Below are positions 49,151 through 58,756 of a DNA stretch of 64,000 nucleotides, one piece after another (position 1 is the stretch's first letter; the number at the start of each line of letters is the position of its first letter). The stretch comes from Pseudomonas fluorescens (GTDB lineage: Bacteria > Pseudomonadota > Gammaproteobacteria > Pseudomonadales > Pseudomonadaceae), in contig NZ_CP012831.1 of assembly GCF_001307275.1 (NCBI RefSeq), forward strand, positions 1,550,001 to 1,614,000, written 5' to 3'. A program made the position numbers and the translations under genes. The notes beneath the pieces are model-generated. The model made no database searches and was not told the origin of the DNA. It saw only the letters and a program-made list of their open reading frames with translations.

Positions 49151-50752
49151 ATGCGCCATACCTTGGTTTTATCCGCATTGCTGGGCACCGGCCTGCTGGC
49201 CGCGACATCCGCGGCCCAGGCCGCCGGCGGTAGCCTGGTGTTCTGTTCCGAAGGCAGCCCCGCCGGTTTCGACACCGCGCAATACACTACGGCCACCGAC
49301 AACGATGCCGCCGAACCGCTGTACAACCGCCTGGCCGAGTTCGAAAAAGGCGCGACCAACGTCGTCCCAGGCCTGGCAACCCGCTGGGACATTTCCGAAG
49401 ACGGTTTGAAGTACACCTTCCACCTGCGCGAAGGGGTGAAATTTCACACCACCGACTACTTCACGCCGACCCGGGATTTCAACGCCGACGACGTACTGTT
49501 CACCTTCAACCGCATGCTTGATCCGCAGCATCCGTTCCGCAAGGCCTACCCCACCGAGTTCCCCTACTTCAACGGCATGAGCCTGAACAAGAACATCGCC
49601 AAGGTGGAAGCGACCGGGCCATTGACCGTGGTCATGACCCTCAACAGCGTGGACGCCGCGTTCATCCAGAACATCGCCATGAGCTTCGCCGCGATCCTGT
49701 CGGCCGAATACGCCGACCAGTTACTCAAGAGCGGCAAGCCGAGCGACATCAACCAGAAGCCGATCGGCACCGGGCCGTTCGAGTTCAAGAGCTACCAGAA
49801 AGACTCCAACATCCGCTACGTCGCCAACCAGCAGTACTGGGCGCCGGAGCGGGTCAAGCTGAACAACCTGATCTTCTCCATCAACACCGATGCCTCGGTA
49901 CGGGTGCAGAAGCTCAAGGCCAACGAGTGCCAGGTCACCCTGCATCCACGTCCCGCCGACGTACCGGCCTTGAAGAACGACCCCAAGCTGCAACTGATCG
50001 AAAAACCGGGCTTCAACCTCGGCTACATCGCCTACAACACCCGCCACAAGCCGTTCGACCAGGTCGAAGTGCGCCGTGCGCTGGACATGGCGGTGAACAA
50101 GCAAGGCATTCTCAATGCCGTGTACCAGGGCGCAGGGCAACTGGCGGTCAACGCCATGCCACCGACGCAGTGGTCCTACGACGACACCATCAAGGACGTC
50201 GCCTACAACCCGGAAAAAGCCAAGGAGTTGCTCAAGGCCGCCGGGGTCAAGGAAGGCACCGAAATCACCCTCTGGGCCATGCCCGTGCAACGTCCGTACA
50301 ACCCCAACGCCAAGCTGATGGCCGAGATGCTCCAGGCCGACTGGGCGAAGATCGGCTTGAAAGTGAAGATCGTCAGCTACGAATGGGGCGAGTACATCAA
50401 GCGCACCAAGAACGGCGAGCACGACGTCAGCCTGATCGGTTGGACCGGTGACAACGGGGACCCGGACAACTGGCTCGGCACGCTGTACAGCTGCGACGCC
50501 ATTGGTGGCAACAACTACTCCATGTGGTGCGACCAGGACTACGACAAGCTGATCAAGCAGGCCAAGGTCGTCACCGACCGCGACCAGCGCACCGTGCTCT
50601 ACAAACAGGCCCAGCAGTTGCTCAAGCAGCAAGTGCCGATCACCCCTGTTGCCCACTCGACGGTCAACCAGCCGCTGAGTGCCAAAGTCGAAGGGTTCAA
50701 AGTCAGCCCCTTCGGTCGCAATGTCTTTTCGGGCGTCAGCCTGAACCCATAA
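49151..50752 (+). CDS. dppA3: dipeptide ABC transporter substrate-binding protein (3rd copy)
   Basis: 533 residues, SBP family 5. Signal peptide ending ...SAAQA (about residue 25), mature start LVFCSEGSPAGFDTAQY, then LATRWDISEDGLKYTFHLR and GWTGDNGDPDNWLG. It differs from copies 1 and 2 in the N-terminal lobe (DNDAAEPLYNRLAEF), so specificity may differ. The OprD-type porin gene follows after 170 bp with an internal GGGCTTCC/GGAAGCCC hairpin (50771-50789). Confidence 0.92.
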   Translation: MRHTLVLSALLGTGLLAATSAAQAAGGSLVFCSEGSPAGFDTAQYTTATDNDAAEPLYNRLAEFEKGATNVVPGLATRWDISEDGLKYTFHLREGVKFHTTDYFTPTRDFNADDVLFTFNRMLDPQHPFRKAYPTEFPYFNGMSLNKNIAKVEATGPLTVVMTLNSVDAAFIQNIAMSFAAILSAEYADQLLKSGKPSDINQKPIGTGPFEFKSYQKDSNIRYVANQQYWAPERVKLNNLIFSINTDASVRVQKLKANECQVTLHPRPADVPALKNDPKLQLIEKPGFNLGYIAYNTRHKPFDQVEVRRALDMAVNKQGILNAVYQGAGQLAVNAMPPTQWSYDDTIKDVAYNPEKAKELLKAAGVKEGTEITLWAMPVQRPYNPNAKLMAEMLQADWAKIGLKVKIVSYEWGEYIKRTKNGEHDVSLIGWTGDNGDPDNWLGTLYSCDAIGGNNYSMWCDQDYDKLIKQAKVVTDRDQRTVLYKQAQQLLKQQVPITPVAHSTVNQPLSAKVEGFKVSPFGRNVFSGVSLNP

Positions 50753-50883
50753 CCGTTAGCCACACAGCGCGGGCTTCCTATGGAAGCCCCACGCCGACGT
50801 CTTGCCGTAATTCGCCAATCAGGCACCAGGCAAACGTTTGCAAGCTGTGAATGAGTTGTAAAACCGATAGCCGTATCACCAAA

Positions 50884-50914
50884 AAAGAACGGCATGAAAA
50901 AGAAAGAAAAGGAG
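50884..50914 (+). promoter_or_regulatory. A-rich Crc/Hfq-like sites before the porin gene
   Basis: Two matches to AANAANAA (AAAAAGAA at 50882-50889 and AAAAAGAAAGAAAA around 50897-50910) lie 10-40 bases before the ATG, the second touching the RBS AAAGGAG. Typical placement for Crc/Hfq translational repression of nutrient-uptake genes in Pseudomonas. Confidence 0.5.
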
Positions 50915-50922
50915 CGTTACCG

Positions 50923-52338
50923 ATGAAACTGAGCAACACAGCGATACTGGCCTTGGCCATCAGCAGCATCAGCGCAACAGCGTTTGCAGAATCCCAGAGC
51001 CAGGCGGTCACCCCGGTGACCCTCAAGACCACCAGTGAGCAAAGCGAAGCCAAGGGTTTCATCGACGGCCAGTCCATCACGGGCACCACGCGCAACTGGT
51101 ACGCCAACGAGCAATTCAAGCGCGGCACGAAACTCACCTATCGCAAGAACGGTGAAGCACGCGAGACCGACCGCCGGATCAACTGGCTGCAAGGCACCAT
51201 CATCAAGTACAACTCGGGCTTCACCGAAGGCACCGTGGGCTTCAGCACTGAACTGGCCGCCTACAACGCCATCGCCCTGGACCAGGACCGCAAGGACCTG
51301 GCATCCAACAACGGCGGCGCGCCGACCACCCGTCCGGGCGCCGGCAACAACCGTACCCTGACCCGCGAAGGCGGCGACGCCGTGGGCCAGTGGAGCAAGC
51401 TGGGCCTGGCGAACGTCAAGGCCCGCGTTTCCAACACCACCCTGACCGCCGGCCGCCAGAACTTCAGCAGCCCGATGGTCGACGTCATCGGCAACCGTGC
51501 CCTGCCCTCCAGCTTCCAGGGTGTGAGCCTGCACAGCGAAGAATTCGAAAACCTGGGCTTCGACATCGCCACCTTCGACCGCAACTCGCCGCGTACCGAA
51601 GAGAGCCTGCGCAAGTTCCGCTCCGAGTACGGTGACAGCAGCGTCGAGACCGATCACGTCAACACTGCCGGTATCACTTACCAGCCACTGGCCAGCCTGA
51701 AGACCAGCCTCTGGGCGACCCAGGCCGAGGACATGTGGAACCAGTACTACTTCGGCGCCACCCATGAGCTGGGCGACAGCTCGGTGCTGAGCCTGACCAC
51801 CGGCCTGAACTACTACAAGACCGTGGACTCGGGCAAAAGCAAGCTGGGCGAAATCGACAACGACACCTACTCCCTGTCGTTCGGCCTGACGCATCAGGCC
51901 CACAGCCTGACGTTCTCGTACCAGGAAGTGAACGGTAACGAGTACTTCGACTACCTGCACGAAACCAACGGCATCTACCTGGCCAACTCCCTGCTGTCGG
52001 ACTTCAACGGCCCGAACGAGAAATCCTTCCAGATCGCCTACGGCCTGAACATGGCTGAATACGGCGTGCCAGGCCTGAAGTTCAACATCTACCAGGCGCG
52101 CGGCTGGGGTATCGACGGTACGCACTACAACAGCACCGGTTACAGCGATGTACGGGCGATGGACGGCGAGCACCACTACGAATACGGCGTCGGTGCGTCC
52201 TATGCCGTACAGAGCGGCCCGCTGAAAGCCACCGCGATCCGTGCCACCTACACCGCACACCGCGCCAGCGAAAACCAGGCCGACGGCAGCCTCAACGAGT
52301 TCCGCCTGGTCACCACCATCCCGTTCAACATTCTCTAA
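50923..52338 (+). CDS. opdP: OprD-family outer-membrane porin, dipeptide type (OpdP-like)
   Basis: 471 residues. Signal peptide (MKLSNTAILALAISSISATAFAES), then the OprD pattern: GFIDGQSITGTTRNWYANE, NWLQGTIIKYNSGFTEGTVG, VKARVSNTTLTAGRQ and the terminal aromatic-poor beta-strand TIPFNIL. An 18-strand substrate-specific channel. Its place between two dipeptide-binding protein genes supports dipeptide uptake across the outer membrane, as for P. aeruginosa OpdP. ATG 50923 has AAAGGAG upstream. Confidence 0.92.
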   Translation: MKLSNTAILALAISSISATAFAESQSQAVTPVTLKTTSEQSEAKGFIDGQSITGTTRNWYANEQFKRGTKLTYRKNGEARETDRRINWLQGTIIKYNSGFTEGTVGFSTELAAYNAIALDQDRKDLASNNGGAPTTRPGAGNNRTLTREGGDAVGQWSKLGLANVKARVSNTTLTAGRQNFSSPMVDVIGNRALPSSFQGVSLHSEEFENLGFDIATFDRNSPRTEESLRKFRSEYGDSSVETDHVNTAGITYQPLASLKTSLWATQAEDMWNQYYFGATHELGDSSVLSLTTGLNYYKTVDSGKSKLGEIDNDTYSLSFGLTHQAHSLTFSYQEVNGNEYFDYLHETNGIYLANSLLSDFNGPNEKSFQIAYGLNMAEYGVPGLKFNIYQARGWGIDGTHYNSTGYSDVRAMDGEHHYEYGVGASYAVQSGPLKATAIRATYTAHRASENQADGSLNEFRLVTTIPFNIL

Positions 52339-52344
52339 ACTGCC

Positions 52345-52385
52345 ACCGGGCGGTCGACTCACGAGGTCGTCCGCCTGGTCTTTTG
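52345..52385 (+). terminator. terminator-like hairpin between opdP and dppA4
   Basis: Arms ACCGGGCGG (52345-52353) and CCGCCTGGT (52371-52379) with an inner GAC/GTC pairing, followed by CTTTTG. Short T-run, so probably partial termination. It starts 6 bases after the porin stop. Confidence 0.6.
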
Positions 52386-52413
52386 CCATTGACCCGATTG
52401 CAGAGGATTGACG

Positions 52414-54009
52414 ATGAACATGATTCCCCTACGCGCCGCCATCGCCGCCGCATTGCTGAGCGTCGCCGTTGGCGCCACCGCCAAACCCCTGGTGGTTTGC
52501 ACAGAAGCCAGCCCGGAAGGCTTCGACATGGTCCAGTACACGACTGCAGTCACTGCCGACGCCGTGGCGGAAACCATTTTCAATCGCCTGGCCGATTTCA
52601 AGCCCGGCACCACCGAGGTGATTCCGGCCTTGGCCGAATCCTGGGACATCAGTGACGATGGCCTGACGTACACCTTCCACTTGCGCAAGGGCGTCAAGTT
52701 CCACACCACCGAATACTTCAAGCCGACCCGCGACATGAACGCCGACGACGTGGTCTGGAGCTTCCAGCGCCAGCTGGACCCGAACCACCCATGGCACAAA
52801 CTGTCGAGCGTGGGCTTCCCCTACTTTGAAAGCATGGGCTTCAAGGAACTGCTCAAAAGCGTCGAGAAAGTCGACGAGCACACGGTCAAGTTCAGCCTGA
52901 CCCGCCGCGAAGCGCCCTTTCTGGCCGACATCGCCATGGCCTTCTCCTCGATCTACCCGGCCGAATACGCCGACCAGTTGCTCAAGGCCAATAAGGCCGG
53001 CGATCTCAACAGCAAACCAGTGGGCACCGGGCCGTTCGTCTTCCAGCGCTACAACAAGGACGCCCAGGTTCGCTTCAAGGCCAACCCGGACTACTTCCGT
53101 GGCAAGCCACCGGCCGATGCGCTGGTATTGGCCATCGCCACCGACAACAACGTGCGCATGCAGAAGCTCAAGACCAACGAGTGCCAGATCGCGCTGTACC
53201 CCAAACCCGATGACATCCCCAGCATCAAGAAAGACCCGAACCTGAAGGTCGCTGAACTGGACGCGATGACGGTTTCCTACACGGCCCTGAACACCAGCCA
53301 CAAATACATGAGCGACGTGCGGGTGCGCAAAGCCATCGACCTGGCCTTCGACAAGGAAGCCTACGTCAACGCGCTGTTCGGCAAGGGTAACGCCACCGTG
53401 GCGGTCAACCCGTACCCGCCAACCCTGCTGGGCTTCAACCACGACCTGAAGAACCCGCCCCGCAACCTCGACAAGGCCCGCGAGCTGCTCAAGGAAGCCG
53501 GCGTGCCGGAAGGCACCGTGTTCACCCTGTTCACCCGCAACGGCGGCGGCCCGACCAACCCCAACCCGATGCTCGGCGCGCAGATGATGCAGGCGGACCT
53601 GGCGAAGGTCGGGATCAAGGTCGACATCCGCGTGATGGAATGGGGCGAAATGCTCAAGCGCGCGAAAAACGGCGAGCACGACATGGTCTCCGCCGGATGG
53701 GCGGGTGATAACGGCGACCCGGATAACTTCCTGACGCCTATGCTCAGTTGCGAGGCGGCCAAGAACGGCGAAAACTACGCGCGCTGGTGCAACGAGAAAT
53801 TCCAGGCACTGATCGACCAGGCTCGCGCCACAGTGAACCCCGAGGAGCGTATCAAGCTCTATGAGCAGGCCCAGGTGCTTTTCAACCAGGACCTGCCTTG
53901 GATCAGCATGGCCCACACCCGCATGTTCACGGCCATGCGCAACAACGTAGAGGGTTATGTGATTAGCCCGCTCACCACCAACAACTTCGCCACCACCCAG
54001 GTGAAGTAG
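52414..54009 (+). CDS. dppA4: dipeptide ABC transporter substrate-binding protein (4th copy)
   Basis: 531 residues, SBP family 5, the most diverged of the four and the one next to dppB. Signal peptide ending ...VGATA, mature start KPLVVCTEASPEGFDMVQY, LAESWDISDDGLTYTFHLR, GWAGDNGDPDNFLTPML. It is closest in pattern to classic DppA, so it is the best candidate for the main binding protein of the transporter. ATG 52414 has AGAGGA 6 bases upstream. Confidence 0.92.
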   Translation: MNMIPLRAAIAAALLSVAVGATAKPLVVCTEASPEGFDMVQYTTAVTADAVAETIFNRLADFKPGTTEVIPALAESWDISDDGLTYTFHLRKGVKFHTTEYFKPTRDMNADDVVWSFQRQLDPNHPWHKLSSVGFPYFESMGFKELLKSVEKVDEHTVKFSLTRREAPFLADIAMAFSSIYPAEYADQLLKANKAGDLNSKPVGTGPFVFQRYNKDAQVRFKANPDYFRGKPPADALVLAIATDNNVRMQKLKTNECQIALYPKPDDIPSIKKDPNLKVAELDAMTVSYTALNTSHKYMSDVRVRKAIDLAFDKEAYVNALFGKGNATVAVNPYPPTLLGFNHDLKNPPRNLDKARELLKEAGVPEGTVFTLFTRNGGGPTNPNPMLGAQMMQADLAKVGIKVDIRVMEWGEMLKRAKNGEHDMVSAGWAGDNGDPDNFLTPMLSCEAAKNGENYARWCNEKFQALIDQARATVNPEERIKLYEQAQVLFNQDLPWISMAHTRMFTAMRNNVEGYVISPLTTNNFATTQVK

Positions 54010-54019
54010 ATAAGAAGAC

Positions 54020-54051
54020 GCCCGGCAACCCTAACCCAGGGATTGCCGGGC
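54020..54051 (+). other. strong hairpin between dppA4 and dppB
   Basis: Arms GCCCGGCAA and TTGCCGGGC with an additional CCC/GGG pair inside, 12 bp in all, no T-tract, 11 bases after the dppA4 stop. Typical of binding-protein operons where the hairpin protects the upstream message and keeps the permease genes at lower level. Confidence 0.75.
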
Positions 54052-54083
54052 ACGCCTAACCGGCTGATGAGGTACACCTGAAG

Positions 54084-55094
54084 ATGTTTAGTTTTATTGC
54101 CCGCCGACTGGGATTATTGATCCCCACGTTCTTCGGCATCACCTTGCTGACCTTCGCGTTGATTCGCATGATCCCCGGCGACCCCGTGGAAGTGATGATG
54201 GGCGAACGTCGGGTCGATCCCGAAATGCATGCACAGGCAATGGAACGCCTTGGCCTCAATAAACCGCTGTATGCCCAGTACCTGGACTACATCGGCAAAC
54301 TGGCCCACGGCGACCTCGGCGAATCGCTGCGTACCCGTGAAAGCGTATGGACCGAGTTCAGCTCCCTGTTTCCCGCGACCCTGGAACTGTCCATGGCCGC
54401 CCTGTTGTTCGCCGGTATCCTGGGCCTGCTGGCCGGGGTGATCGCGGCACTCAAGCGAGGATCCCTGTTCGACCATGGGGTGATGGGCATCTCCCTGGCG
54501 GGGTATTCGATGCCGATCTTCTGGTGGGGCCTGATCCTGATCATGTTCTTCTCGGTGTCCCTGGGCTGGACGCCGGTGTCGGGGCGGATCGACCTGCTCT
54601 ACGACATCGAGCCGAAAACCGGCTTCATGCTGATCGACACGCTGTTGGCCGACGAGCCAGGCGCGTTCCTCGATGCCCTGCACCACCTGATCCTGCCGGC
54701 CATCGTGCTGGGCACCATTCCGCTGGCGGTGATCGCCCGCATGACCCGCTCTTCGATGCTCGAAGTGCTGCGTGAAGACTACATCCGCACCGCCAAGGCC
54801 AAGGGCCTGTCGCCGTCGCGCGTGGTGTTCGTGCATGGCCTGCGCAACGCACTGATCCCGGTGCTGACCGTGGTCGGCCTGCAAGTCGGCACGCTGCTGG
54901 CCGGTGCGGTCCTGACCGAAACGATCTTCTCCTGGCCGGGCATCGGCAAGTGGCTGATCGAAGCCATCGGCGCCCGGGACTACCCCGTGGTGCAGAACGG
55001 CATCCTGTTAATCGCCTGCCTGGTGATTCTGGTCAACTTCGTCGTGGACATCCTCTACGGCTTTGCCAACCCACGCATCCGTCACCAGCGCTGA
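54084..55094 (+). CDS. dppB: dipeptide ABC transporter permease DppB
   Basis: 336 residues, six helices; start MFSFIARRLGLLIPTFFGITLLTFALIRMIPGDPVEVMMG is typical of DppB/OppB (shown in the protein in that order). EAA loop: EDYIRTAKAKGLSPSRVVFVHGLRNALIPV read in pieces. Pairs with DppC to form the channel. Confidence 0.95.
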   Translation: MFSFIARRLGLLIPTFFGITLLTFALIRMIPGDPVEVMMGERRVDPEMHAQAMERLGLNKPLYAQYLDYIGKLAHGDLGESLRTRESVWTEFSSLFPATLELSMAALLFAGILGLLAGVIAALKRGSLFDHGVMGISLAGYSMPIFWWGLILIMFFSVSLGWTPVSGRIDLLYDIEPKTGFMLIDTLLADEPGAFLDALHHLILPAIVLGTIPLAVIARMTRSSMLEVLREDYIRTAKAKGLSPSRVVFVHGLRNALIPVLTVVGLQVGTLLAGAVLTETIFSWPGIGKWLIEAIGARDYPVVQNGILLIACLVILVNFVVDILYGFANPRIRHQR

Positions 55095-55104
55095 GATCAA
55101 AACC

Positions 55105-56016
55105 ATGAGTACTCCAACTACCGCGGTAGCAGTCGATCAAAGCCTGCTGTACCCGTCCCCGTACAAAGAATTCTGGCACGCGTTTTCCCGCAACAAGGGC
55201 GCCGTGGCCGGGCTGCTGTTCATGATCCTGGTGGTGTTCTGCGCGCTCTTCGCGCCATGGGTCGCGCCTCACGACCCGAGCGAGCAGTACCGCGACTTCC
55301 TGCTGACGCCGCCGGCGTGGCTTGAAGGCGGGCAGATCCAGTTCCTGCTGGGCACCGACGAACTGGGCCGCGATTTGCTGTCACGCCTGATCCAGGGTTC
55401 GCGCCTGTCGCTGCTGATCGGTTTGTCGTCGGTGGTGATGTCGCTGATCCCGGGCATCCTGCTGGGGCTGTTCGCCGGGTTCTTCCCGCGCATCCTCGGC
55501 CCGACCATCATGCGCCTGATGGACATCATGCTGGCCCTGCCTTCGCTGCTGCTGGCCGTGGCGATTGTCGCCATCCTCGGCCCAGGCCTGATCAACACCG
55601 TGATCGCCATCGCCATCGTCTCGCTGCCGTCCTACGTGCGCCTGACCCGCGCCGCCGTGATGGGCGAACTGAACCGTGACTACGTGACCGCCGCCCGCCT
55701 GGCCGGTGCCGGCCTGCCGCGCCTGATGTTCATCACCGTGCTGCCCAACTGCATGGCACCGCTGATCGTCCAGGCGACGCTGAGCTTTTCCTCGGCGATC
55801 CTCGACGCCGCCGCCCTGGGCTTCCTCGGCCTCGGCGTGCAACCGCCAACCCCGGAGTGGGGCACCATGCTGGCCTCGGCCCGGGACTACATCGAACGCG
55901 CCTGGTGGGTCGTGAGCCTGCCTGGCTTGACCATTTTGCTCAGCGTGCTGGCAATCAACCTGATGGGCGACGGTCTGCGCGATGCGCTGGACCCGAAACT
56001 CAAGAATGCCGCCTGA
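55105..56016 (+). CDS. dppC: dipeptide ABC transporter permease DppC
   Basis: 303 residues. N-terminal OppC/DppC segment ([20 protein letters not shown]) and EAA loop ([20 protein letters not shown]), ending [19 protein letters not shown] 55105 follows the dppB stop by 10 bases; a longer frame reaches back into dppB and is not used. Confidence 0.95.
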   Translation: MSTPTTAVAVDQSLLYPSPYKEFWHAFSRNKGAVAGLLFMILVVFCALFAPWVAPHDPSEQYRDFLLTPPAWLEGGQIQFLLGTDELGRDLLSRLIQGSRLSLLIGLSSVVMSLIPGILLGLFAGFFPRILGPTIMRLMDIMLALPSLLLAVAIVAILGPGLINTVIAIAIVSLPSYVRLTRAAVMGELNRDYVTAARLAGAGLPRLMFITVLPNCMAPLIVQATLSFSSAILDAAALGFLGLGVQPPTPEWGTMLASARDYIERAWWVVSLPGLTILLSVLAINLMGDGLRDALDPKLKNAA

Positions 56017-56026
56017 GGAGATTCCC

Positions 56027-56995
56027 ATGTCACTGCTAGAAATCAAGAATCTCAACGTTCGCTTCGGCGACGCCACCGCCGTGCCAGTGGTCGATGGCCT
56101 GGACCTGAGCGTGGAAAAAGGCGAAGTCCTGGCGATCGTCGGCGAATCGGGCTCGGGTAAATCCGTGACCATGATGGCGCTGATGGGCCTGATCGAGCAC
56201 CCCGGCATCGTCACCGCCGATGCGCTGAACTTCGACGGCAAGAACATGCTCAAGCTGAGCAACCGCCAGCGCCGGCAGATCGTCGGCAAAGACCTGGCGA
56301 TGGTCTTCCAGGACCCGATGACCGCGCTCAACCCCAGCTACACCGTGGGTTTCCAGATCGAAGAAGTGTTGCGCCTGCACCTGAAGATGTCCGGCAAGGC
56401 CGCCCGCAAGCGCGCCATCGAACTGCTGGAAAAAGTCGAGATCCCGGGCGCTGCCAGCCGCATGGACGCCTACCCCCATCAGTTGTCCGGTGGCATGAGC
56501 CAGCGCGTGGCGATTGCCATGGCCATTGCCGGCGAGCCGAAGTTGCTGATCGCCGACGAACCGACCACCGCCCTCGACGTGACCATCCAGGCCCAGATCA
56601 TGGACCTGCTGCTGGCCCTGCAAAAAGAACAGGACATGGGCCTGGTGCTGATCACCCATGACCTGGCCGTGGTGGCTGAAACCGCCCAGCGCGTGTGCGT
56701 GATGTACGCCGGCCAGGCCGTGGAAGTGGGCCAGGTGCCGCAACTGTTCGACATTCCGGCCCACCCGTACAGCGAAGCGCTGCTGGCGGCGATTCCGGAG
56801 CACAGCATGGGCGCCGAGCGCCTGGCGACCCTGCCGGGCATCGTGCCCGGCCGCTACGACCGTCCGCAAGGCTGCCTGCTGTCGCCGCGCTGCCCGTACG
56901 TGCAGGACAACTGCCGGCAACAACGCCCGGCCCTCGATGCGAAATCCAACAGCCTCGCCCGCTGCTTCTACCCGTTGAACCAGGAGGTGGCGTGA
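56027..56995 (+). CDS. dppD: dipeptide ABC transporter ATP-binding protein DppD
   Basis: 322 residues. Walker A GESGSGKS, signature [16 protein letters not shown], Walker [14 protein letters not shown], and the C-terminal oligopeptide-transport cysteine region ([20 protein letters not shown]), which in this family binds an iron-sulfur cluster. ATG 56027 has GAGGAG upstream. The stop overlaps dppF by one base. Confidence 0.95.
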   Translation: MSLLEIKNLNVRFGDATAVPVVDGLDLSVEKGEVLAIVGESGSGKSVTMMALMGLIEHPGIVTADALNFDGKNMLKLSNRQRRQIVGKDLAMVFQDPMTALNPSYTVGFQIEEVLRLHLKMSGKAARKRAIELLEKVEIPGAASRMDAYPHQLSGGMSQRVAIAMAIAGEPKLLIADEPTTALDVTIQAQIMDLLLALQKEQDMGLVLITHDLAVVAETAQRVCVMYAGQAVEVGQVPQLFDIPAHPYSEALLAAIPEHSMGAERLATLPGIVPGRYDRPQGCLLSPRCPYVQDNCRQQRPALDAKSNSLARCFYPLNQEVA

Positions 56996-57975
56996 TGGCC
57001 GTCGTACTTACCGCCCGTGACCTGACCCGTCATTACGAAGTGTCCCGTGGCATGTTCAAGGGCCATGCGACCGTGCGCGCCCTCAACGGTGTGTCGTTCG
57101 AACTGGAAGCCGGCAAGACCCTGGCCGTGGTGGGTGAATCCGGTTGCGGCAAATCCACCCTGGCCCGGGCCCTGACGCTGATCGAAGAACCGTCCTCCGG
57201 CTCCTTGAAAATCGCCGGGCAGGAAGTGACCGGCGCCAACAAGGCCGAACGCAAGCAATTGCGCAAAGACGTGCAGATGGTGTTCCAGAGCCCCTATGCG
57301 TCCCTCAACCCGCGACAGAAAATCGGTGATCAGCTGGCCGAACCGTTGCTGATCAACACCAACCTGTCGGCCACCGAACGGCGGGAAAAAGTCCAGGCGA
57401 TGATGAAGCAGGTGGGCTTGCGCCCCGAGCATTACCAGCGCTACCCGCACATGTTCTCCGGCGGCCAGCGCCAGCGCATCGCCCTGGCCCGTGCCATGAT
57501 GCTGCAACCCAAGGTGCTGGTGGCGGACGAACCGACGTCGGCGCTGGACGTATCGATCCAGGCCCAAGTGCTCAACCTGTTCATGGACTTGCAGCAGGAG
57601 TTCAACACCGCCTACGTGTTCATTTCCCACAACCTGGCGGTGGTGCAACACGTGGCCGACGACGTGATGGTGATGTACCTCGGTCGCCCGGTGGAGATGG
57701 GCCCCAACGAGTCCATCTACAGCCGCCCGCTGCACCCGTACACCCAGGCGCTGCTGTCGGCCACGCCGACCATCCACCCGGACCCGAACAAGCCGAAGAT
57801 CAAGATCGTCGGCGAGCTGCCCAACCCGCTCAACCCACCGTCCGGCTGCGCCTTCCACAAGCGCTGCCCGTACGCCACCGAACGTTGCAAGACCGAAGAA
57901 CCGGCGCTTCGCCCGCTCGATAACCGGCTGGTGGCCTGTCACTACGCCGAGCGGTTCCTCGAAGGCGCGGCATAA
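56995..57975 (+). CDS. dppF: dipeptide ABC transporter ATP-binding protein DppF
   Basis: 326 residues. Walker A GESGCGKST, signature FSGGQRQRIALARAMM, Walker B VLVADEPTSALDV, and the cysteine region GCAFHKRCPYATERC. Partner ATPase of DppD. ATG 56995 overlaps the dppD TGA (TGATG) and has AGGAGG upstream. A longer frame (from 56695) is dppD in another phase. Confidence 0.95.
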   Translation: MAVVLTARDLTRHYEVSRGMFKGHATVRALNGVSFELEAGKTLAVVGESGCGKSTLARALTLIEEPSSGSLKIAGQEVTGANKAERKQLRKDVQMVFQSPYASLNPRQKIGDQLAEPLLINTNLSATERREKVQAMMKQVGLRPEHYQRYPHMFSGGQRQRIALARAMMLQPKVLVADEPTSALDVSIQAQVLNLFMDLQQEFNTAYVFISHNLAVVQHVADDVMVMYLGRPVEMGPNESIYSRPLHPYTQALLSATPTIHPDPNKPKIKIVGELPNPLNPPSGCAFHKRCPYATERCKTEEPALRPLDNRLVACHYAERFLEGAA

Positions 57976-57998
57976 GGCAAAAGGCAGATAGAGCACGT

Positions 57999-58089
57999 GT
58001 GGCGAGGGAGCTTGCTCCCGCTGGGCCGCGAAGCGGACCTTCCTTTTGGGCCTGCTGCGCAGTCCAGCGGGAGCAAGCTCCCTCGCCAC
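57999..58089. repeat. REPIN (class B) after dppF
   Basis: Inverted pair GTGGCGAGGGAGCTTGCTCC and complement, inner hairpins GGCCGCGAAGCGG and CTGCTGCGCAG, 91 bp. Followed by a terminator. Confidence 0.9.
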
Positions 58090-58115
58090 GGGTGATGCAT
58101 CAGGCTGAGTACATG

Positions 58116-58162
58116 AAAAACCCTCCGCCCGACGAAGCAACAGTCGGGCAGGAGGGTTTTTT
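58116..58162. terminator. bidirectional intrinsic terminator after dppF
   Basis: AAAAACCCTCC/GGAGGGTTTTTT with inner GCCCGAC/GTCGGGC (one unpaired base each side), between the convergent dppF and a small secreted protein gene. Serves both strands. Confidence 0.9.
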
Positions 58163-58175
58163 ATTGGCCTCGATT

Positions 58176-58448
58176 CTACGTCTGGCTATCGCCTTCGTCG
58201 GCATCGTCGCCCTCACCACCATCACCACTATCCCCGCCGTCGTCAGGATCCTGGTCGATGGGCGAGTCATCATCCTGATCACCCGACTCCTGTGTGGTGG
58301 TCGCGGCAAGCATCATCTCGCCTTGCGCCATTTGCCCATTCGACGCGTGCTGCTCATGCTCATCGCATTCGGCCCATACGGCGGTAGAGCCCAGGGACAG
58401 CATCACCAACACCTTCAGCAAAAACATCATGCGTAGCAGCTTGTTCAT
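58176..58448 (-). CDS. small secreted acidic protein, 90 residues
   Basis: RBS AAGGAG 6 bases before ATG 58448. Signal peptide (LLRMMFLLKVLVMLSLGSTAVWA, cut near residue 26), mature part of about 64 residues starting ECDEHEQHAS and ending in a run of Asp, Gly and Glu (about residues 57-90, roughly half acidic). No cysteine pair beyond C28. I know no family. A periplasmic cation-binding or unstructured protein is possible. The long frame to 58673 includes REP sequence and is rejected. Confidence 0.7.
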   Translation of the reverse strand: MNKLLRMMFLLKVLVMLSLGSTAVWAECDEHEQHASNGQMAQGEMMLAATTTQESGDQDDDSPIDQDPDDGGDSGDGGEGDDADEGDSQT

Positions 58449-58621
58449 AGCCAACTCCTTCTTTTCCGGATGAAGCCGGGGCCTGACGGCGCTCAAGAAA
58501 TCTAGTTCTGAACAGGCCGGTTCACCAGATAGGACGCTGCATAACAGCCAGAAATGCCGCTGCTCGACAGATTGGTTTCGAATAAGGGTTATCTCCAATC
58601 CAACTAACCGCCAAAACCCAG

Positions 58622-58712
58622 TGTGGGAGCGAGCTTGCTCGCGATGACGGCAACACATCCAACATCCAGGCAAGCTGACCCACCGCTATCGCGAGCAAGC
58701 TCGCACCCACAG
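58622..58712. repeat. REPIN (class A), first of a duplicated pair
   Basis: Arms TGTGGGAGCGAGCTTGCTCG and complement (one change, GCACCCA), spacer with ACATCCAGGCAAGCTGACCC. Confidence 0.92.
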
Positions 58713-58756
58713 GGGGTCATGAGTGATCGAGAGATTGAGGATTGGCACAAAACCAA

